From: Pseudomonas putida NBRC 14164
Lineage (GTDB): Bacteria > Pseudomonadota > Gammaproteobacteria > Pseudomonadales > Pseudomonadaceae
Length of the DNA stretch: 64,000 bases
NCBI RefSeq assembly: GCF_000412675.1
Contig: NC_021505.1
Span: forward strand, 5,016,501 to 5,080,500
Direction: 5' to 3'
Of this stretch, positions 1 through 8,341 are shown one piece after another. How positions within the stretch are numbered: the stretch's first letter is position 1; every line of letters begins with the position of its first letter. A program made the position numbers and the translations under genes. The notes beneath the pieces are model-generated. The model was not told the origin of the DNA, ran no database searches, and worked only from the letters and a program-made list of their open reading frames with translations.

Positions 1-1663
1 GGCGCTCACCGTCGGCGTCCAGGGCGCCCTGTACCGCTTCGAGCAAGCGCTCGCCGTCCACCTGGTGCTCACGCAACTGGCGGGCCTGCTTGTCGGAACC
101 TGCGTGTTCGAAGGAGTCCTTGAGCATGCGGGCGATTTCGCCGTCGGTCAGGCCGTAGGACGGCTTGACCTGGATGCTGGCTTCCACACCCGAACCCAGT
201 TCCCGGGCGGCAACGCTGAGCAGGCCGTCGGCATCCACCTGGAAGGTGACGCGAATTTTTGCCGCCCCGGCAACCATCGCCGGAATGCCGCGCAGCTCGA
301 AGCGCGCCAACGAGCGGCAGTCGCTGATCAGCTCGCGCTCGCCCTGCAGCACGTGGATCATCATGGCCGACTGGCCATCTTTATACGTAGTGAACTCCTG
401 GGCACGCGCCACCGGAATGGTGGTGTTGCGCGGGATCACTTTTTCCATCAGCCCACCCATGGTCTCAAGGCCCAGGGACAGCGGGATGACGTCAAGCAGC
501 AGCAGTTCACCGCCTTCGCGGCGGTTCCCGGCCAGGGTATCGGCCTGGATGGCGGCACCGATGGCGACCACCTGATCAGGGTCGATCGAGGTCAGCGGCG
601 TGCGGCCAAACAGTGTACCGACAGCCTCACGCACACGCGGTACGCGGGTCGAACCACCGACCATGACCACCGCACCTACCTCCTCAAGCTCGACACCGCT
701 GTCGCGCACGGCGCGGCGGCAGGCCTTGAGGCTGCGGGCGATCAGCGGCTCGATCATGGCATCGAAGGCGGCCCGACTGAGCTCGCCCTGCCAGGCACCG
801 TGACTGATGCTGACCACGTCAGCGTCGGTCAGGGCTTCCTTGGCGGCGCAGGCAGCCTGCAACAGCTGGCGCTGGGTACCCGGGTCGAGGTCGGAGGACA
901 GGCCGGCCTGCTCGATTATCCAGCCAGCAATGGCGTGGTCGAAGTCGTCACCACCCAAAGCGGTATCACCGCCGGTGGCCAGCACTTCGAACACACCAGC
1001 AGTCAGGCGCAGGATCGAAATATCGAAAGTACCGCCACCCAGGTCATAGATGGCCACCAGGCCTTCGGCATTCTGGTCCAGGCCGTAGGCAACGGCAGCG
1101 GCAGTTGGCTCGTTGAGCAAGCGCAGCACGTTCAGGCCGGCCAGCTTGGCCGCATCCTTGGTCGCTTGGCGCTGAGCGTCGTCGAAATAAGCCGGCACGG
1201 TGATCACCGCGCCCACCAGGTCACCGCCCAGGGTCGCTTCGGCACGCTCACGCAGCACCTTGAGGATGTCAGCGGACACTTCCACCGGGCTCTTCGGCCC
1301 CTGGACGGTGTCGATGAACGGCATGTGCGATTCACCGCCAATGAAGCGGTACGGCAGCTGCTCACCCAATTGCTTGACGTCGGCCAGGCCGCGCCCCATA
1401 AGGCGCTTGACCGACAACACGGTGTTCAGCGGGTCACTGGCGGCCGCGTCGCGCGCAGCCTGGCCGACTTCAGTGTGGTCAGCCAGGTAGCGTACCGCAG
1501 AGGGCAGAATGACATTACCCTGCACATCGGGCAGGGGTTCGCTGCGACCGCTGCGTACGGCAGCGACCAGAGAATTGGTGGTACCCAGGTCGATACCCAC
1601 CGCCAGGCGGCGCTGGTGCGGCTGAGGGCTTTGACCGGGTTCGGCGATCTGCAGTAGGGCCAT
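1..1663 (-). CDS. hscA: Fe-S cluster assembly chaperone HscA (partial, 3' end outside window)
   Basis: This is a specialised Hsp70 that, with the co-chaperone HscB, uses ATP to release the nascent Fe-S cluster from IscU. The minus-strand frame opens at ATG 1663 and reads to the left edge, giving about 554 residues of a family whose usual length is about 620, so only the C-terminal lid end is missing. The N-terminus carries the Hsp70 phosphate-1 motif GIDLGTTNS at about residues 23-31, followed by the rest of the ATPase domain and then the substrate-binding domain. It lies 42 bp after hscB in the isc operon. The family assignment is firm from the motif plus context. Ferredoxin (fdx) would be expected next, outside the window. 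Confidence 0.95.
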   Translation of the reverse strand, partial: MALLQIAEPGQSPQPHQRRLAVGIDLGTTNSLVAAVRSGRSEPLPDVQGNVILPSAVRYLADHTEVGQAARDAAASDPLNTVLSVKRLMGRGLADVKQLGEQLPYRFIGGESHMPFIDTVQGPKSPVEVSADILKVLRERAEATLGGDLVGAVITVPAYFDDAQRQATKDAAKLAGLNVLRLLNEPTAAAVAYGLDQNAEGLVAIYDLGGGTFDISILRLTAGVFEVLATGGDTALGGDDFDHAIAGWIIEQAGLSSDLDPGTQRQLLQAACAAKEALTDADVVSISHGAWQGELSRAAFDAMIEPLIARSLKACRRAVRDSGVELEEVGAVVMVGGSTRVPRVREAVGTLFGRTPLTSIDPDQVVAIGAAIQADTLAGNRREGGELLLLDVIPLSLGLETMGGLMEKVIPRNTTIPVARAQEFTTYKDGQSAMMIHVLQGERELISDCRSLARFELRGIPAMVAGAAKIRVTFQVDADGLLSVAARELGSGVEASIQVKPSYGLTDGEIARMLKDSFEHAGSDKQARQLREHQVDGERLLEAVQGALDADGER

Positions 1664-1705
1664 GCTTATCTGAATACCTTAGGCGTCATCACGGGCAACG
1701 CCGGG

Positions 1706-2227
1706 TTAATCGTCGAGGCGCTCTTCCAGTTGGCGCACTTCTTGGGCGAGCTTGTCGAGGAACTGCATGCGGCGCATCAGGCGCTCGGCCTTGTCGCGCT
1801 CGGCAGGCACATCCCAGCAGGCGGCGAAATCCTCGTTCAGCGTGTCCTGGGCACCTTTGAGGCGCTTCTTGAACACGGCAACACCATCGAGGTCGGCTTC
1901 GTCCTGCAGCTCTTCAAGCTCTTCGCGCCACTGCATTTGCTGCAGCAGGAAGTCGGGGTCGTGGACCGTGACCTCCTGGGGCACTTCGTGGCCACCGATG
2001 GCCAGCAGATAGCGGGCACGGCGCGGCGCACTGCGCAGGGTCTGGTAGGCGTCGTTGAGGGCCGCGGACTTCTCCAGCGCTACCCGCTGCTCACGCTCGG
2101 AAGCGTCGGCAAAGCGGTCAGGATGGACCTCGCGGGCCAGCTCGCGGTAGCGAGTGGCCAGCTTGTCGAGGTCCAGCCGAAAGCACGGCTGGAGATCAAA
2201 CAGAGCGTAATGACAAGGAGTACCCAC
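1706..2227 (-). CDS. hscB: Fe-S assembly J-domain co-chaperone HscB
   Basis: The 173-residue J-protein stimulates the HscA ATPase and delivers IscU to it. The J-domain HPD tripeptide is at residues 35-37 (EVHPDRF), and the C-terminal three-helix IscU-binding part follows, rich in Leu, Glu and Arg. I place the start at GTG 2227, giving MGTPCHYALF, because that matches the family N-terminus. A GAGG-type ribosome site precedes it and the start lies 8 bp after the iscA stop. An open frame continues 13 codons upstream into iscA but has no family support. Length is normal for HscB. Confidence 0.93.
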   Translation of the reverse strand: MGTPCHYALFDLQPCFRLDLDKLATRYRELAREVHPDRFADASEREQRVALEKSAALNDAYQTLRSAPRRARYLLAIGGHEVPQEVTVHDPDFLLQQMQWREELEELQDEADLDGVAVFKKRLKGAQDTLNEDFAACWDVPAERDKAERLMRRMQFLDKLAQEVRQLEERLDD

Positions 2228-2235
2228 AGCCAGCC

Positions 2236-2559
2236 TCAGACGTTGAAGCTTTCGCCGCAGCCACACTCACCGCGCACGTTGGGGTTGTTGAACTTGAAGC
2301 CTTCGTTCAACCCTTCCTTGACGAAGTCCAGTTCGGTGCCGTCGAGGTACACCAGGCTTTTAGGGTCGATGATGACCTTCACGCCGTGGTTCTCGAACAC
2401 CTGGTCTTCGCCCGCCACTTCGTCGACGAACTCCAGCACGTAGGCCAGGCCCGAGCAGCCGGTGGTGCGCACGGCCAGGCGAATGCCTTCGCCCTTGCCG
2501 CGCCCTTGGAGGGAACGCCGCACGTGGTTGGCGGCGGCTTCTGTCATGCTGATAGCCAT
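2236..2559 (-). CDS. iscA: A-type Fe-S carrier IscA
   Basis: This 107-residue A-type carrier accepts iron or clusters and passes them to apo-proteins. The three invariant cysteines are present: C35 in the TTGCSG motif, and C99 and C101 in the C-terminal ECGCGESF motif. It sits between iscU (32 bp upstream) and hscB (8 bp downstream) in the isc operon, so it is IscA rather than ErpA or SufA, which share the fold. Nothing is unusual about its length or start. Confidence 0.95.
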   Translation of the reverse strand: MAISMTEAAANHVRRSLQGRGKGEGIRLAVRTTGCSGLAYVLEFVDEVAGEDQVFENHGVKVIIDPKSLVYLDGTELDFVKEGLNEGFKFNNPNVRGECGCGESFNV

Positions 2560-2591
2560 CAGAACTCCTTACCTCTTACCTTGCAGGCGAC

Positions 2592-2978
2592 TTAGATCAA
2601 GCCTTTTTTCTGCTTGTAATCGCGAACGGCTGCCTTGATGGCATCCTCGGCGAGTACCGAGCAGTGGATCTTCACTGGCGGCAACGCCAGTTCTTCCGCC
2701 AGCTGGGTGTTCTTGATGGTTTCGGCTTCGTCCAGGGTCTTGCCCTTCATCCACTCGGTGGCGAGGGAGCTGGAAGCGATGGCCGAACCGCAGCCGTAGG
2801 TCTTGAACTTGGCGTCTTCAATGACGCCCTGCTCGTTGACCTTGATCTGCAGGCGCATCACGTCACCGCACGCTGGAGCACCGACCATGCCGGTACCGAC
2901 ATCCGGGTCCTCGGCATTCATCTTGCCGACGTTGCGTGGGTTTTCGTAGTGGTCGATGACCTTTTCACTGTATGCCAT
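2592..2978 (-). CDS. iscU: Fe-S cluster scaffold IscU
   Basis: This 128-residue scaffold is where IscS sulfur and iron are assembled into [2Fe-2S]. The ligands C37 (followed by D39), C63 and C106 are all present. The LPPVK chaperone-recognition motif bound by HscA is at residues 99-103, directly before H105-C106. It begins with MAYSEKVIDHYENPRN, typical of proteobacterial IscU. The gene follows iscS after 46 bp. Confidence 0.97.
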   Translation of the reverse strand: MAYSEKVIDHYENPRNVGKMNAEDPDVGTGMVGAPACGDVMRLQIKVNEQGVIEDAKFKTYGCGSAIASSSLATEWMKGKTLDEAETIKNTQLAEELALPPVKIHCSVLAEDAIKAAVRDYKQKKGLI

Positions 2979-3024
2979 GGTGCAATTCCTTCCTCATCAG
3001 GGAGCCGCTCTTGCCGGCGACTGC

Positions 3025-4239
3025 TTAGTGGGCGGCCCACTCGATCTTGGAGATGTCAACGCCGTCTTTGTACATGTCCCACAGCGGCGACAGCTCACGC
3101 AGTTTGTTAACGGCCTCGCAGACTTTCTGCGCGGCGTAGTCGACTTCTTCTTCGGTGGTGAAGCGGCCGAAGGAGAAGCGGATCGAGCTGTGCGCCAGCT
3201 CGTCGTTACGGCCCAGAGCGCGCAGTACGTACGACGGCTCGAGCGAAGCGGAGGTGCAGGCCGAACCGGACGATACGGCGATGTCTTTCAGCGACATCAG
3301 CAGCGACTCGCCTTCGACGTAGTTGAAGCTCAGGTTCAGGTTGTGCGGCACGCGAGCGGTGCTGCTGCCGTTGACGTACAGCTCTTCGAGGTCCGAGACC
3401 TGCTTGAAGAAGCGGTCGCTCAGGGCCTTGATGCGCACGTTTTCGGCGGCCATTTCCTGCTTGGCAATGGCGAACGCTTCGCCCATGCCGACAATCTGGT
3501 GGGTCGGCAGGGTGCCCGAACGCATGCCGCGCTCATGGCCACCGCCGTGAATGATGGCTTCAAGGCGTACACGCGGCTTGCGGCTGACATACAGCGCGCC
3601 GATGCCTTTCGGGCCGTAGACCTTGTGCGCCGAGAACGACATCAGGTCGACTTTCAGCTTTTGCAGGTCGATTTCGACCTTGCCGGCCGACTGGGCGGCG
3701 TCGACATGGAACAGCACGCCGCGCGAACGGGTCAGTTCACCAATGGCGGCGATGTCGTTGATCGAGCCGACTTCGTTGTTCACGTGCATCAGCGAGACCA
3801 GAATGGTGTCGTCGCGCAATGCTGCCTCGACCTGGGCCGGGGTGACGATGCCGTCTGCGCCTGGCTCGAGGTAGGTCACTTCGAAACCTTCACGCTCGAG
3901 CTGGCGAGCGGTGTCCAGGACCGCCTTGTGCTCGATCTTGGAAGTGATGATGTGCTTGCCCTTGGTCTGATAGAAGTGCGCGACGCCTTTCAGTGCGAGG
4001 TTGTCGGACTCGGTGGCACCGCTGGTCCAGACGATTTCGCGCGGATCGGCGTTGATCAGTTCGGCAACCTGGCGACGGCCGTTCTCGACCGCTTCCTCGG
4101 CCTTCCAGCCGAAGACGTGGGAGCGCGAGGCCGGGTTACCGAAGTTCCCGTCGACCAGCAGGCAGTCGGCCATTTTCTGGGCCACACGTGGGTCGACCGG
4201 GGTGGTCGCGGAGTAATCGAGGTAGATCGGCAACTTCAT
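3025..4239 (-). CDS. iscS: Cysteine desulfurase IscS
   Basis: This PLP enzyme converts cysteine to alanine and supplies persulfide sulfur to IscU and to tRNA thiolation. It has 404 residues, the usual length. The PLP-binding lysine K206 lies in SFSAHKVYGPKG, the PLP-stacking histidine region is at H104, and the catalytic mobile-loop cysteine is C328 in SSGSACTSAS. It is the second gene of the isc operon, 46 bp after iscR. Confidence 0.97.
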   Translation of the reverse strand: MKLPIYLDYSATTPVDPRVAQKMADCLLVDGNFGNPASRSHVFGWKAEEAVENGRRQVAELINADPREIVWTSGATESDNLALKGVAHFYQTKGKHIITSKIEHKAVLDTARQLEREGFEVTYLEPGADGIVTPAQVEAALRDDTILVSLMHVNNEVGSINDIAAIGELTRSRGVLFHVDAAQSAGKVEIDLQKLKVDLMSFSAHKVYGPKGIGALYVSRKPRVRLEAIIHGGGHERGMRSGTLPTHQIVGMGEAFAIAKQEMAAENVRIKALSDRFFKQVSDLEELYVNGSSTARVPHNLNLSFNYVEGESLLMSLKDIAVSSGSACTSASLEPSYVLRALGRNDELAHSSIRFSFGRFTTEEEVDYAAQKVCEAVNKLRELSPLWDMYKDGVDISKIEWAAH

Positions 4240-4285
4240 TTGTCTCTCCTATCAGGCGGTGGCGTCGCTCGTCGTCCCTGGGGGA

Positions 4286-4777
4286 TCAATCGACGGCGGA
4301 CGTCTCAATCTTGTCCAGCTGGGCGGTTCGGCCTGCGACACGACGCAGGTCCTGGCGCTGGGCAACTTCCTGCACCTCACGGCGCATGACGAGGTCGGCC
4401 AGGCTGATGCCGCTGAGGAATTCATGGATCTGCTGACTGAGGTCGCACCACAGGTGGTGGGTCAGGCAGGTATCACCGGCATGGCAGTCCCCGAGGCCCT
4501 GGCAACGGGTAGCATCGACCGATTCGTTGACCGCATCGATGACCTGGGCCACCTGGATGGTTTCCATGCCCCGCGACAGCTGGTAGCCACCACCTGGACC
4601 GCGCACGCTGGAGACCAGGCTGCTGCGGCGCAGCTTGGCGAACAGCTGTTCCAGATAAGAGAGGGAAATGCCCTGGCGCTCGGAAATGTCGGCCAAAGAC
4701 ACCGGCCCATGCTGCGCGTGCAACGCCAGGTCAAGCATGGCAGTCACGGCGTATCGGCCTTTGGTAGTCAGTCGCAT
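4286..4777 (-). CDS. iscR: Rrf2-family Fe-S regulator IscR
   Basis: IscR is a winged-helix regulator that binds a [2Fe-2S] cluster and, in its holo form, represses its own operon. The 163-residue protein starts at MRLTTKGRYAV (ATG 4777). Upstream in-frame codons would add 19 residues that lie within the promoter-proximal leader and do not match the family. Cluster ligands C92, C98, C104 and H107 are all present, as in E. coli IscR. It is the first gene of the isc operon, and a matching promoter and operator lie just upstream. Confidence 0.96.
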   Translation of the reverse strand: MRLTTKGRYAVTAMLDLALHAQHGPVSLADISERQGISLSYLEQLFAKLRRSSLVSSVRGPGGGYQLSRGMETIQVAQVIDAVNESVDATRCQGLGDCHAGDTCLTHHLWCDLSQQIHEFLSGISLADLVMRREVQEVAQRQDLRRVAGRTAQLDKIETSAVD

Positions 4778-4814
4778 GGCTATTGGGTACCACGGGAGTT
4801 TCGGGATGTGTGCG

Positions 4815-4846
4815 AGTATGCGATTCCCGAGCATTTAAGTCAACTA
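4815..4846 (-). promoter_or_regulatory. isc operon promoter with IscR-type operator
   Basis: On the minus strand a -35 TTGACT (4843-4838) and a -10 CATACT (4820-4815) are separated by exactly 17 bp, placing the transcription start near 4808, about 30 nt before the iscR ATG. The sequence around the -35, ATAGTTGACT followed by TCGGGAAT, resembles the type-1 IscR binding motif that overlaps this promoter in other gamma-proteobacteria. The promoter elements are seen directly. IscR binding is inferred from the motif and from autoregulation known in the family. Confidence 0.75.
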
Positions 4847-4906
4847 TTAGACCTACTGCTTTAGTCGGGTTTGCGTCGGGGAGGCGGGCGCGATTGTAGC
4901 AGACGA

Positions 4907-4926
4907 GGGGCGTGAGCACACGCCCC
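4907..4926 (-). terminator. Stem-loop downstream of cysE
   Basis: A perfect 8-bp stem (GGGGCGTG / CACGCCCC) with a 4-nt loop lies 31 bp past the cysE stop and upstream of the iscR promoter. There is no following T-run on the minus strand, so it is a weak intrinsic terminator or a simple transcript-end hairpin. Confidence 0.4.
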
Positions 4927-4956
4927 GTATGTCACCAGGGTTTCAGCGCGGCGCAA

Positions 4957-5742
4957 TCAATGCGACTGAGTGTCGCGCTGGGCCACCTGGGCAACCTCGG
5001 TGAAATCATCTTCCGGCAGGGCCGGCAGTTCCTTGGCGCAGTAGTCGCTACCCATCTTGGTCAGGGCGCCACACATGCCCTCCAACCGCTCATCGACGGC
5101 CTGCAAGTGGTCGAGCATCTGGCCGATGGCTCGCGCCACCGGGTCAGGCATGTCGCCACTGACACCGTAGGCATCGAAACCGATCTTCTCGGCCATGGCC
5201 TTGCGCTTGGCCTCGACTTCGGTGTCCTCGCTCTTGACGATGATCCGCCCCGGGATGCCCACCGCCGTGGCGCCGGCCGGTACAGCCTTGGTCACCACCG
5301 CATTGGAGCCGATCTTGGCCCCGGCGCCGACGGTGAACGGGCCCAGCACCTTGGCCCCCGCCCCTACCACCACGCCGTTTTCCAGGGTGGGGTGGCGCTT
5401 GCCTTTGTTCCAGCTGGTGCCGCCCAGGGTCACACCCTGGTAAAGGGTGACGTCGTCGCCGATCTCGGCGGTTTCGCCGATGACGATGCCCATGCCGTGG
5501 TCAATGAAGAAGCGCCGGCCGATGGTGGCACCGGGATGGATCTCGATACCGGTCAGCCAGCGGCCGAAGTTCGACACCAGCCGGGCCAGCCACTTGAAAT
5601 CACGCTTCCACAGGGCATTGCCCAGGCGGTGCAGCCAGATGGCATGCATGCCCGGGTAGCAGGTGAGCACCTCGAAGGCATTGCGCGCAGCCGGGTCACG
5701 GTGGAATACGCTTTGAATATCTTCACGCAGGCGTTCGAACAT
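4957..5742 (-). CDS. cysE: Serine O-acetyltransferase CysE
   Basis: CysE transfers acetyl from acetyl-CoA to serine, the first committed step of cysteine synthesis. The 261-residue protein has the N-terminal helical region and then the left-handed beta-helix of hexapeptide repeats. Within it are the SAT signature HGMGIVIGETAEIGDDV and a GGTSWNKGKRHP loop. It lies 3 bp after trmJ on the same strand and directly before the isc operon. Placement of a cysteine-synthesis gene next to iscS, which consumes cysteine, is common in Pseudomonas and is probably meaningful. Confidence 0.95.
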   Translation of the reverse strand: MFERLREDIQSVFHRDPAARNAFEVLTCYPGMHAIWLHRLGNALWKRDFKWLARLVSNFGRWLTGIEIHPGATIGRRFFIDHGMGIVIGETAEIGDDVTLYQGVTLGGTSWNKGKRHPTLENGVVVGAGAKVLGPFTVGAGAKIGSNAVVTKAVPAGATAVGIPGRIIVKSEDTEVEAKRKAMAEKIGFDAYGVSGDMPDPVARAIGQMLDHLQAVDERLEGMCGALTKMGSDYCAKELPALPEDDFTEVAQVAQRDTQSH

Positions 5743-5745
5743 CTG

Positions 5746-6501
5746 TCAGTCCTTCCGTTTATGCGGCTCGCCACGGACCACTTTCTGGGTCTCGGTGAGG
5801 ATGCCGCGCAAAATGCTCATTTCCGTACGCTCGACCGCCACCCGCCCATACAGCCGGCGCAGGCGCGGCATCAGGTGCTTGGGTTTTTCGGGGTCGAGGA
5901 AGCCGATGCCCACCAGGGTTTTCTCCAGGTGGTCGTAGAACAGCTCCATTTCGTCCATTGTCGCCAGCTCGCTGGCGTCAACCTTCTCGACTTTGCCCGG
6001 CGCCTCACCGGCAGCCAGCGATGCCATGCGCACCTCGTAAGAGAGCACCTGCACAGCGGCCGCAAGGTTCAGCGAGCTGAAGTCGGGGTTGGAGGGAATG
6101 TGCACGTGGAAGTGACATCGCTGCAGTTCTTCGTTGGTGAGGCCGGCGTGTTCGCGCCCGAACACCAGGGCGATCTCTTCGCCCCCCTTGGCGTGCTCCA
6201 CCGCCTTGGCGCCACACTCGCGCGGGCCAATCAACGGCCAGGGGATGCTGCGCTCGCGGGCGCTGGTACCCATCACCAGGTTACAGCCGACCAGCGCCTG
6301 TTCAAGGCTGTCGACCACCTGGGCGTTATCCAGCACATCGTCGGCGCCCGAGGCGCGGGCACTGGCTTCCAGGGCGGGGAAATCTTTCGGCTGCACCAGC
6401 ACCAGGCGCGACAAGCCCATGTTTTTCATGGCACGCGCAGCGCCGCCGATGTTGCCGGGGTGGCTGGTATTGACCAGAACAACACGAATATTTTGCAGCA
6501 A
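5746..6501 (-). CDS. trmJ: tRNA (cytidine/uridine-32-2'-O)-methyltransferase TrmJ
   Basis: This SpoU/TrmH-type SPOUT enzyme methylates the ribose of tRNA residue 32. Conserved blocks are the N-terminal NTSHPGNIGGAARAMKNMGL, the central ALVFGREHAGLTNEEL and the C-terminal IPSNPDFSSLNLAAAVQVL, which forms part of the SPOUT trefoil knot. I place the start at TTG 6501, which gives about 251 residues, close to the E. coli enzyme. An open frame continues 32 codons further upstream (to 6597) but that extension is Cys-rich and atypical. The start remains uncertain because the ribosome site is weak. Confidence 0.88.
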   Translation of the reverse strand: MLQNIRVVLVNTSHPGNIGGAARAMKNMGLSRLVLVQPKDFPALEASARASGADDVLDNAQVVDSLEQALVGCNLVMGTSARERSIPWPLIGPRECGAKAVEHAKGGEEIALVFGREHAGLTNEELQRCHFHVHIPSNPDFSSLNLAAAVQVLSYEVRMASLAAGEAPGKVEKVDASELATMDEMELFYDHLEKTLVGIGFLDPEKPKHLMPRLRRLYGRVAVERTEMSILRGILTETQKVVRGEPHKRKD

Positions 6502-6585
6502 GGTGTTGTGCTCACAGATGCAGGAATCAGGGCCTTCGATCTTACAGAACCGACAGACGTAACGCCATGAAAGCAAATGTGACAC

Positions 6586-6613
6586 TTCTGCCGACAAACT
6601 TTTCTGCTAGAAT
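6586..6613 (+). promoter_or_regulatory. Possible suhB promoter
   Basis: A good -10 TAGAAT (6608-6613) lies 39 bp before the suhB ATG in the divergent trmJ-suhB gap. The best -35 candidate, TTCTGC at 6586-6591 with a 16-bp spacer, is poor, so only the -10 is convincing. Confidence 0.35.
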
Positions 6614-6652
6614 GATCGGCTTTCTTCTTTAACATCTCCAGGTGACCCGCCC

Positions 6653-7471
6653 ATGCAGCCTATGCTGAATATCGCCCTGCGCGCCGCTCGCAGCGCCAGT
6701 GAACTGATTTTCCGCTCCATCGAACGCCTGGATAGCATCAAGGTGGACGAGAAAGAGGCTAAGGACTACGTTTCCGAGGTTGATCGTGCCGCCGAGCAGA
6801 AGATCGTCGACGCGCTGCGCAAGGCCTACCCGAACCACTCCATCCAGGGTGAAGAGACGGGCATGCACGCGGGCACCGGCGAAGAAGGTAAAGACTACCT
6901 GTGGATCATCGACCCACTGGACGGCACCACCAACTTCCTGCGCGGTATCCCCCACTTCGCCGTCAGCATCGCCTGCAAATACCGTGGTCGCCTTGAGCAC
7001 GCCGTGGTGCTCGACCCGGTACGCCAGGAAGAATTCACCGCCAGCCGTGGCCGTGGCGCCCAGCTCAATGGCCGTCGCCTGCGTGTCAGCTCGCGCACCA
7101 GCCTGGAAGGCGCCCTGCTGGGTACCGGCTTCCCGTTCCGTGATGGCCAGATGGCCGACATGGACAACTACCTGGGCATGTTCCGCGCCCTGACTGGCCA
7201 GACCGCCGGCATCCGCCGCGCCGGCTCCGCCAGCCTGGACCTCGCCTACGTGGCCGCTGGCCGCTTCGACGCCTTCTGGGAGTCGGGCCTGTCCGAATGG
7301 GACATGGCAGCTGGCGTGCTGCTGATCCAGGAAGCCGGTGGCCTGGTGAGCGACTTCAACGGTGGCCACGACTTCCTCGACAAAGGCCACATCGTTGCAG
7401 GCAACATCAAGTGCTTCAAGGCCGTGCTGACCGCTATCCAGCCGCACCTGCCAGAAAGCATGAAGCGCTAA
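6653..7471 (+). CDS. suhB: Inositol-1-monophosphatase SuhB
   Basis: This Mg-dependent phosphatase hydrolyses inositol monophosphate; in gamma-proteobacteria it also has roles in rRNA antitermination. The 272-residue protein shows the metal-binding motif IDPLDGTTNF (D87, D90) and the second family motif WDMAAG near residue 222. A GGTGA ribosome site precedes ATG 6653. It is monocistronic, divergent from trmJ and followed by a strong terminator. Confidence 0.95.
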   Translation: MQPMLNIALRAARSASELIFRSIERLDSIKVDEKEAKDYVSEVDRAAEQKIVDALRKAYPNHSIQGEETGMHAGTGEEGKDYLWIIDPLDGTTNFLRGIPHFAVSIACKYRGRLEHAVVLDPVRQEEFTASRGRGAQLNGRRLRVSSRTSLEGALLGTGFPFRDGQMADMDNYLGMFRALTGQTAGIRRAGSASLDLAYVAAGRFDAFWESGLSEWDMAAGVLLIQEAGGLVSDFNGGHDFLDKGHIVAGNIKCFKAVLTAIQPHLPESMKR

Positions 7472-7490
7472 GCGCGAATTGCCAGAAAGC

Positions 7491-7518
7491 AAAAAGCACC
7501 CCTCGGGGTGCTTTTTTT
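7491..7518 (+). terminator. Rho-independent terminator of suhB
   Basis: The stem AAAAAGCACCCC / GGGGTGCTTTTT with loop TC is followed by a T-run, 20 bp after the suhB stop. Confidence 0.92.
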
Positions 7519-7540
7519 GTGCCCAGAGCTTACGCAGTCC

Positions 7541-7658
7541 TTGTGGGAGCGGCCTTGTGTCGCGATAGGGCTGCAAAGCAACCCCGGGAATCTCTGATGG
7601 ATCACAGATCCTGGGGCCGCTGCGCACCCCATCGCGACACAAGGCCGCTCCCACACAA
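7541..7658. repeat. REP-type inverted pair
   Basis: Two copies of a REP-like unit (TTGTGGGAGCGGCCTTGTGT and its inverse) face each other about 70 bp apart between suhB and the glycine-zipper gene. The unit matches the Pseudomonas REP style of extragenic palindrome seen elsewhere in this window. It is probably mobilised by a RAYT transposase encoded elsewhere. Confidence 0.8.
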
Positions 7659-7676
7659 AGCAGAGCGCGTACGAAA

Positions 7677-8219
7677 TTACTGGGCAGCTTCGCTCAGGAT
7701 CAGCTTGCCATTCTTGTCCAGCGGAATGGTGGCCCCCGGCTCGCGGTCCATCTTCACCTTGCCTACCTGATCACCGATGGAATAGGTCACGTTGTAACCC
7801 ACCACCTTCTCGCTGATGTCATTGACCGTATTGCAGCGGGTTTGCGTGGTGGTGTAGGTGTCACGCTGCTGCATGCCTTCCTGCACCTTGTTACCGGCAT
7901 AACCACCACCGACCGCACCGGCCACGGTAGCGATCTTCTTGCCGGTACCACCACCAATCTGGTTACCCAGCAAGCCACCTGCCAGCGCACCGACCACGGT
8001 ACCGGCAATCTGGTGCTGGTCCTTGACCGGCGCCTGACGCGTCACGGCCACGTCCTTGCATACTTCACGCGGGGTTTTCACCTGCTGCTTGATCGGCTGC
8101 ACGTCCGTCACCTGGGCGACTTCGGGGCCTTTGTTCACCAAGCTGTAGGTCGCCACAGCACCTCCGGCAGTTACACCGACAGCACCCAGCACCGCACCCA
8201 CCAGCATTGATTTATTCAC
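7677..8219 (-). CDS. Glycine-zipper 2TM-type envelope protein
   Basis: This is a 180-residue protein of unknown precise role. It has one N-terminal hydrophobic segment (about residues 4-27), a Lys/Gln-rich linker, and then a glycine-zipper stretch (about residues 72-112) with repeated GxxxG patterns such as GALAGGLLGNQIGGG. The C-terminal half contains a conserved pair of Cys (in REVCKD and TRCNTV) and ends in a soluble beta-rich tail. Family members are outer- or inner-membrane-associated proteins related to SlyB/OmpA-linked zipper proteins. I see no lipobox. It lies between suhB and the secDF operon and is separated from both by terminators. Confidence 0.8.
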   Translation of the reverse strand: MNKSMLVGAVLGAVGVTAGGAVATYSLVNKGPEVAQVTDVQPIKQQVKTPREVCKDVAVTRQAPVKDQHQIAGTVVGALAGGLLGNQIGGGTGKKIATVAGAVGGGYAGNKVQEGMQQRDTYTTTQTRCNTVNDISEKVVGYNVTYSIGDQVGKVKMDREPGATIPLDKNGKLILSEAAQ

Positions 8220-8276
8220 GTGAACCTCCTGATCGTACCAGCGGGTCTCAACCCGCGCTTCTCCCAGCCTTGGAGC

Positions 8277-8313
8277 AAAAAAAAAGGCGCGAGTTCAACA
8301 CTCGCGCCTTTTT
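8277..8313 (-). terminator. Rho-independent terminator of the queA-tgt-yajC-secDF operon
   Basis: The GC stem GGCGCGAGT / ACTCGCGCC has nine A residues on its + strand left side, that is, a T9 run on the transcribed minus strand. It is 29 bp past the secF stop. T residues on the other flank could make it work in both directions. Confidence 0.9.
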
Positions 8314-8341
8314 GCTCGCCGTACGGCGTAGGGACAGGGCC

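Noticed and set aside
65..1657. 530-codon open frame on the + strand
   Set aside because: It is antisense to hscA; the minus-strand product is a clear Hsp70.
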